A DNA stretch of 64,000 nt from Mycolicibacterium poriferae (GTDB lineage Bacteria; Actinomycetota; Actinomycetes; Mycobacteriales; Mycobacteriaceae), in contig NZ_AP022570.1 in NCBI RefSeq assembly GCF_010728325.1, forward strand, positions 496,001 to 560,000, given 5' to 3'. Below the pieces are notes generated by a model that was given only the letters and a program-made list of their open reading frames with translations, was not told the origin of the DNA and did not search any database. This document shows positions 60,014 through 64,000 of this stretch, piece by piece. A program made the translations under genes and the position numbers. Position 1 is the first letter of the stretch, and each line of letters opens with the position of its first letter.

Positions 60014-60979
60014 ATGAGCGAAATCACCCGCCAGTGGCGGGTCATGGCAGGAGGAATCGGGGCGTGCGCCGCAGGCGTCGCCGGAGTCCTCGGTTTGGCG
60101 GGCACGACCGCGTCGGCGCAGCCGGCGATCCCCCAGCCGCCGCTGCCCGCTCCAGCACCCGCGACCGTCACCCAAACGGTCACCGTGGCGCCGCAGGCCG
60201 GCGATCAGGCCCTGGCCCAGGCCGGGGCGACCCCAGCAGCGGCAGGTCCCGCCGCCGTCCCGGCCGGCATCAGCTCCCCCGCCCTGCCCGCGCCGCCCCC
60301 GTCGACCATCGCGCCGGCGACCTCGGGCACACTGCGGGAGTTCTTCGCCGCCAACAACGTCACCCTCGAGCCGCAGTCCAGCATCGGATTCCGCGCGCTG
60401 AACATCGTGCTGCCCATGCCCCGCGGCTGGGAACACGTGCCCGATCCCAACGTCCCCGACGCGTTCGCCGTGATCGCCGACCGGGTCGGCGGCAACGGCC
60501 TCTACACATCCAACGCCCAGATCGTGGTCTACAAGCTGCTCGGAGAGTTCGACCCGAAGGAAGCCATCAGCCACGGCCTCGTCGACAGCCAACAGCTGCC
60601 GGCCTGGCGGTCCACCGACGCCTCGCTGGCCGACTTCGGCGGGATGCCGTCGTCGCTGATCGAAGGGACCTACCGGGAGAACACGATGACGCTGAACACC
60701 TCGCGGCGCCACGTCATCGCCACCTCCGGCGCGGACCGCTACCTCGTGTCGCTGTCGGTGACCACCAGCGTCGACCAGGTCGTCGCCGCCGCCGACGCCA
60801 CCGAGGCGATCGTCAAGGGTTTCAAGGTCAGCGTCCCCGGCGCCACCCCACCTGCACCGGCGGCCGCCCCGCCGGCACCCGCCGCACCGCCGGCGCCGGC
60901 CGCGCCCGCCGCGGCACCTCCAGCTCCCGCCGTCCCCGCAGCGGTCGCCGCGCCGCAGATGTTGGGACTGCAGGGATAG
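60014..60979 (+). CDS. mtc28: Secreted Pro/Ala-rich LpqN-like protein (Mtc28-like)
   Basis: A 321-residue exported protein at the position of M. tuberculosis Rv0040c (Mtc28, a proline-rich 28-kDa antigen). A signal peptide runs to about residue 36 (ASAQPA). A Pro/Ala-rich segment precedes the LpqN/LpqT-like domain (IGFRALNIVLPMPRGWEHVP, then LADFGGMPSSLIEGTY), and a C-terminal Pro-Ala tail of 50 residues follows. The ATG at 60014 is chosen with GGGAGG upstream. Probably surface-associated; function unknown. Confidence 0.88.
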   Translation: MSEITRQWRVMAGGIGACAAGVAGVLGLAGTTASAQPAIPQPPLPAPAPATVTQTVTVAPQAGDQALAQAGATPAAAGPAAVPAGISSPALPAPPPSTIAPATSGTLREFFAANNVTLEPQSSIGFRALNIVLPMPRGWEHVPDPNVPDAFAVIADRVGGNGLYTSNAQIVVYKLLGEFDPKEAISHGLVDSQQLPAWRSTDASLADFGGMPSSLIEGTYRENTMTLNTSRRHVIATSGADRYLVSLSVTTSVDQVVAAADATEAIVKGFKVSVPGATPPAPAAAPPAPAAPPAPAAPAAAPPAPAVPAAVAAPQMLGLQG

Positions 60980-60985
60980 AGCCGT

Positions 60986-61019
60986 CGTCCCCCGGGCGAA
61001 GCCTGGCGCCCGGGGGACG
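60986..61019. terminator. Perfect terminator hairpin after the mtc28-like gene
   Basis: CGTCCCCCGGGCG at 60986-60998 pairs perfectly with CGCCCGGGGGACG at 61007-61019 around an 8-nt loop, directly after the gene's stop. Confidence 0.75.
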
Positions 61020-61048
61020 GCACCCTGACACGCCGTATTCTTCTGGTC

Positions 61049-61435
61049 ATGTTCGTCGCCGCACTCGTCTGTCTGTGCGCCGCCGCCGTGACCGGCGCGC
61101 TCGGCGCGTGGTTCCTGACGCGGCCGCCGTCGCCGGACTACGTCCTGCGGGTCCTGCGCGCGGTCGCCCCGACCCAACTCGCGGCGGCCGCGATGCTGGT
61201 CGCCGGTGCGGTCATCGGGTTCGTCGCGCCGGCTCCGACGTCGACGCTGCTGCTGATCCTGTGCGTCCTCGGGGCGGTCGGAACGGTCGCCGCCGGGTGC
61301 TGGCAGGCCGCGAAGGCGGTGGCGCTGACGCAGGCCCGTGCGCAGGCCGACCGGCAGGCGGGCGGTGGATGCGCGAGCGAGAGCGGTGGTGGGTGCGCCA
61401 CCTGCACGCTGTCCTGCTCGGACCAGAAGGGTTAG
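61049..61435 (+). CDS. Small membrane protein with Cys-rich tail (Rv0039c-like)
   Basis: A 128-residue protein with three transmembrane helices (about 2-22, 40-62, 68-90) and a cytoplasmic or external C-terminal tail of 35 residues with four Cys in Gly/Ser/Cys-rich context (GCASES, GCATCTLSC). It occupies the position of Rv0039c. The tail could bind a metal or lipid-modify; unknown. It overlaps the convergent YqgE gene by 4 bp. Confidence 0.8.
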   Translation: MFVAALVCLCAAAVTGALGAWFLTRPPSPDYVLRVLRAVAPTQLAAAAMLVAGAVIGFVAPAPTSTLLLILCVLGAVGTVAAGCWQAAKAVALTQARAQADRQAGGGCASESGGGCATCTLSCSDQKG

Positions 61436-62037
61436 TTTCGGCTCAGATCTATCGGGTGGGTGGCCAGCATGGCCAGCGGCATCGGCTGACGCCGGAGCAC
61501 CCGAGCCCACAGATCGACCTGCGGCTCGACCAGGACATCCGACGGCAGCGCCGACAGCACGATCCAGTCGTCGCGCTCGATCTCACCCTCGAGCTGCCCG
61601 ATCGTCCAGCCCGAGTAGCCGGCGAAGATCCGCACCCCCTCGACCAGCGGGGCGATCGTGGCCGGATCGGCATCGAGATCCACCATCACCATCCGCCCCT
61701 GTATGTGGCGCAGCCCGGCCACCGCACTGTGATCCACCCCGACCCGCAGCGTGGCCAGGCACAGCGCGGCGTCGCGTTTGACCGGGCCGCCGATGAACAT
61801 CGTCTTTGGCTTGGTCGCCAGCTGCGCCCATTGCGGCAACACGTTGTAGACCGCCGTCTCGCTGGGCCGGTTGAGCACCACCCCGAGCGTGCCGCCGTCG
61901 TTGTGCTCGACGACGTAGATCACGCTGCGGCGGAACGTCGGCTCCAGCAGATCGGTGTTAGCCAACAGCAAGGTGCCAGCACGCACGCGGTGCGCCGCGG
62001 GCGCGACGAAATCCTCCGGATCCTCTGGCTGACCCAT
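61432..62037 (-). CDS. YqgE/AlgH family protein
   Basis: A 201-residue DUF179 protein orthologous to Rv0038. Signatures include GTLLLANTDLLEPTFRRSVI, GGTLGVVLNRPSE and FIGGPVKRDAA, with VRIFAGYSGWTIGQLE near the C-terminus. AlgH in Pseudomonas is a regulator; the biochemical role is not known. The ATG at 62037 is used. Confidence 0.92.
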   Translation of the reverse strand: MGQPEDPEDFVAPAAHRVRAGTLLLANTDLLEPTFRRSVIYVVEHNDGGTLGVVLNRPSETAVYNVLPQWAQLATKPKTMFIGGPVKRDAALCLATLRVGVDHSAVAGLRHIQGRMVMVDLDADPATIAPLVEGVRIFAGYSGWTIGQLEGEIERDDWIVLSALPSDVLVEPQVDLWARVLRRQPMPLAMLATHPIDLSRN

Positions 62038-62189
62038 CCGCCCATCATGTCATCACCGGGGGCCGATGGTGGCGCGCAAGCGCCGGACGACACCATATTT
62101 GTAGTGTGGATGCGGTCGCGGACATCCGCCCATCAACGCTCGTGTGAAGCGTCGCCGGACCCCCGACGTTCCACCACCGTCAACAGGAT

Positions 62190-63482
62190 GTGAAACCCGT
62201 GCCCAACCTTCGCGCGCTGGCCCACGTGTGGCGTTCGGTACGCGCGCTGCCCGAATTCCGGCGCCTGCTGGAGCTGCGCGCGGTCAGCCAGTTCGGTGAC
62301 GGCCTGTTCAACGCCGGACTGGCCGGGGCCATCCTGTTCAACCCGGAACGCGAGGCCGCGCCCTGGGCCATCGCCGGCGCCTTCGCGGTGCTGTTCCTGC
62401 CCTACTCGCTGCTCGGCCCCTTCGCCGGCGCGTTACTGGACCGCTGGGACCGGCGGTTGGTGCTCATCGGGGCCAACACCGGCCGGCTGGCTCTGATCCT
62501 CTGCGTGGCCGCGTTGCTCAGCGCCGGGGTCGGTGATCTGCCAATCCTGTTGGGCGCGTTGATCGTCAACGGGTTCACCCGCTTCGTGTCGTCGGGAATC
62601 TCGGCGACGCTGCCGCACCTGGTGCCGCGCGAGCAGGTGGTCGCGATGAACGCGGTCTCCGTGGCCACCGGTGCCGCGGCGGCGTTCTTCGGGGCGTTCT
62701 TCATGCTGGTGCCGCGCTACTTGTTCGGCGCCGACGACACCGGCGGGGCCGCGGTCATCTTCCTGGTGTCGGCACCGGTGGCGATCGCGCTGTGGCTGTC
62801 CGTCCGGTTCCCCGCAGGCATGCTCGGGCCCGACGCGAGTGCCCGCGCGGTACACGGGTCCGTGGCCTACGCGGTGGCCACCGGATGGGTGCACGGGGCT
62901 CGCACCGTGGTCGCGGTGCCCACCGTGGCCGCGACCCTGTCCGGCCTGGCCGCCCATCGCATGGTCTTCGGCCTGAACACCCTGCTGGTGCTGGTGCTGG
63001 TGCGGCACGTCGAGGCGGCCTCGGTCGCCGGCCTGGGCACCACCGCGCTGTTCGTCGCCGCCGCCGGCACCGGCTCGTTCCTCGCCACGGCGATCACGCC
63101 CGCCGCGGTGCAGCGGTGGGGCCGGTACACGACACCGAACGCGGCGCTGGCGTTCGCTGCGGTGGTGCAGCTGTGCGGCGTCGGGCTGCAACTGCCGGTG
63201 ATGGTGGTGTGCGGCTTCCTGCTCGGCGCCGCGGGCCAGGTGGTCAAGCTGTGCGCCGACACCGCGATGCAGGTCGACGTCGACGACGCGCTGCGCGGCC
63301 ACGTCTTCACCGTGCAGGACGCGTTGTTCTGGATCGCGTTCATCGCCGCCATCGCGGCCGCCGCCGCGGTTGTCCCGGCCGACGGCCATGCCCCGGCCAT
63401 CGCGCTGGCCGGCTCGGGCATCTATCTCGCCGGTCTGGCGGCACACGCCACCGTCGGCCGCCGCGCCACCCCACGCGGTTAA
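62190..63482 (+). CDS. MFS family transporter (Rv0037c-like)
   Basis: A 430-residue transporter with about twelve hydrophobic segments. The loop between helices 2 and 3 is [19 protein letters not shown], the MFS motif A-like segment. It corresponds to Rv0037c, a predicted efflux permease. Substrate unknown. Regulatory gene not seen. Start ATG at 62190 or a GTG nine bases later. Confidence 0.85.
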   Translation: MKPVPNLRALAHVWRSVRALPEFRRLLELRAVSQFGDGLFNAGLAGAILFNPEREAAPWAIAGAFAVLFLPYSLLGPFAGALLDRWDRRLVLIGANTGRLALILCVAALLSAGVGDLPILLGALIVNGFTRFVSSGISATLPHLVPREQVVAMNAVSVATGAAAAFFGAFFMLVPRYLFGADDTGGAAVIFLVSAPVAIALWLSVRFPAGMLGPDASARAVHGSVAYAVATGWVHGARTVVAVPTVAATLSGLAAHRMVFGLNTLLVLVLVRHVEAASVAGLGTTALFVAAAGTGSFLATAITPAAVQRWGRYTTPNAALAFAAVVQLCGVGLQLPVMVVCGFLLGAAGQVVKLCADTAMQVDVDDALRGHVFTVQDALFWIAFIAAIAAAAAVVPADGHAPAIALAGSGIYLAGLAAHATVGRRATPRG

Positions 63483-63492
63483 GGTGACCGGC

Positions 63493-64000
63493 ATGGCCGG
63501 AGCCGCCCCGATCGTCGACGATCTACGCGCCGAGAGCGACGCCCTCGACGAGCTCGTCGCTGACCTGCCCGCGCAGCGGTGGACCACCGCCACCCCGGCC
63601 GCCGGCTGGACGATCGCCCACCAGATCGCGCACCTGCTGTGGACCGACCGGGTCGCGCTCATCGCCGTCGAGGACGAGCCCGGGTTCACCGCGGTCCTGG
63701 GTGCCGCGGCCGAGGATCCGTCCGGCTTCGTCGACGTGGCCGCCGAGGAACTGGCCGCCACACCACCCGGTGAGTTGCTCGCGGACTGGCGCACGACGCG
63801 CACGGCATTGCACGATGCGCTGCTGACCGTGGCCGAGGGCCGCAAGCTGCCGTGGTTCGGACCACCGATGAGCGCCGCGTCGATGGCCACGGCCCGGCTG
63901 ATGGAGACCTGGGCGCACGGCCTCGACGTCGCCGACGCACTCGGCGTGACCCGGGCGCCGACCGCGCGCCTGCGCTCCATCGCCCACATCGGCGTGCGGA
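63493..64000 (+). CDS. Maleylpyruvate isomerase family protein, partial (Rv0036c-like)
   Basis: The first 169 residues of a DinB/MDMPI family protein ([20 protein letters not shown], then [18 protein letters not shown]) run off the window end. His residues in AHQIAHLL and ETWAHGLDV are the metal-binding set expected of the four-helix DinB fold. Mycothiol-dependent enzymes often use this fold, so a mycothiol role is inferred. The ATG at 63493 is taken; a GTG three codons earlier is possible. Confidence 0.85.
   Translation, partial: MAGAAPIVDDLRAESDALDELVADLPAQRWTTATPAAGWTIAHQIAHLLWTDRVALIAVEDEPGFTAVLGAAAEDPSGFVDVAAEELAATPPGELLADWRTTRTALHDALLTVAEGRKLPWFGPPMSAASMATARLMETWAHGLDVADALGVTRAPTARLRSIAHIGVR

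Noticed and set aside
60034..62193. 719-residue open frame through the mtc28-like and YqgE genes
   Set aside because: Crosses two real genes on both strands and is Arg-rich; typical GC shadow.
1..64000. tRNA genes and CRISPR arrays
   Set aside because: No TΨC-like GGTTCGA context lay outside coding regions, and no short regularly spaced direct repeats with unique spacers were found.

Overview
The window is high-GC DNA from a mycobacterium, most likely a fast-growing Mycolicibacterium-type species. From about 35.4 kb to the right end, the gene order matches, in reverse, the Mycobacterium tuberculosis block Rv0036c to Rv0058: dnaB, rplI, rpsR, ssb, rpsF, a GT87 membrane glycosyltransferase, ponA1, a DUF5318 protein, a DUF1707 membrane protein, a PadR regulator, ino1, an Rv0045c-like hydrolase, an Rv0044c-like F420 oxidoreductase, GntR, MarR, leuS, an mtc28-like protein, a small membrane protein, YqgE/AlgH, an MFS transporter and a maleylpyruvate-isomerase-like protein. 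This assignment rests on remembered family sequences and gene order, not on a search. No rRNA, tRNA, CRISPR array, insertion sequence or prophage was seen.

Left part (1-35.4 kb) is accessory and rich in regulators. It carries four TetR regulators with candidate palindromic operators next to them, a MocR-type regulator divergent from a DJ-1/PfpI protein, two giant LuxR-type (LAL) ATPase regulators and two SigH-like ECF sigma factors without a visible anti-sigma gene. Around them are redox and detoxification enzymes: two quinone-oxidoreductase-like MDR proteins, an FAD monooxygenase, a metallo-beta-lactamase-fold hydrolase, a short-chain dehydrogenase, a cupin, an NmrA-like protein, a nitroreductase and a flavoprotein disulfide reductase. 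YaeQ and DUF3297 proteins, families better known to me from Proteobacteria, suggest transfer. The layout resembles two parallel stress modules, each pairing a LAL regulator and an ECF sigma factor with oxidoreductases.

Central part (35.4-46.2 kb) is the replication, translation and cell-wall core. The most striking element is a 403-residue intein in the Walker A loop of DnaB. It starts with Ala and carries the Trp/Cys/Thr triplet of class 3 inteins. Its LAGLIDADG endonuclease contains two four-cysteine, zinc-finger-like clusters. The upstream region of dnaB has a good promoter and three DnaA-box-like heptamers. The rpsF-ssb-rpsR-rplI operon ends in a strong hairpin, and the GT87 protein has an N-terminal nonapeptide minisatellite.

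Right part (46.2-64 kb) is conserved but has insertions relative to M. tuberculosis: an Eis-family acetyltransferase beside ino1, a PhoX-type phosphatase, and a glucosylglycerate hydrolase plus a short-chain dehydrogenase between marR and leuS. Several intergenic regions hold long perfect hairpins that probably act as terminators.

Two neighbouring genes at 33.4-34.1 kb have abnormal starts: a TetR gene whose only well-placed start codon is ATC, and a disulfide reductase whose Shine-Dalgarno-linked ATG is followed by an in-frame TGA at codon 3. Either both are one-base lesions (or sequence errors) or initiation there is unusual.
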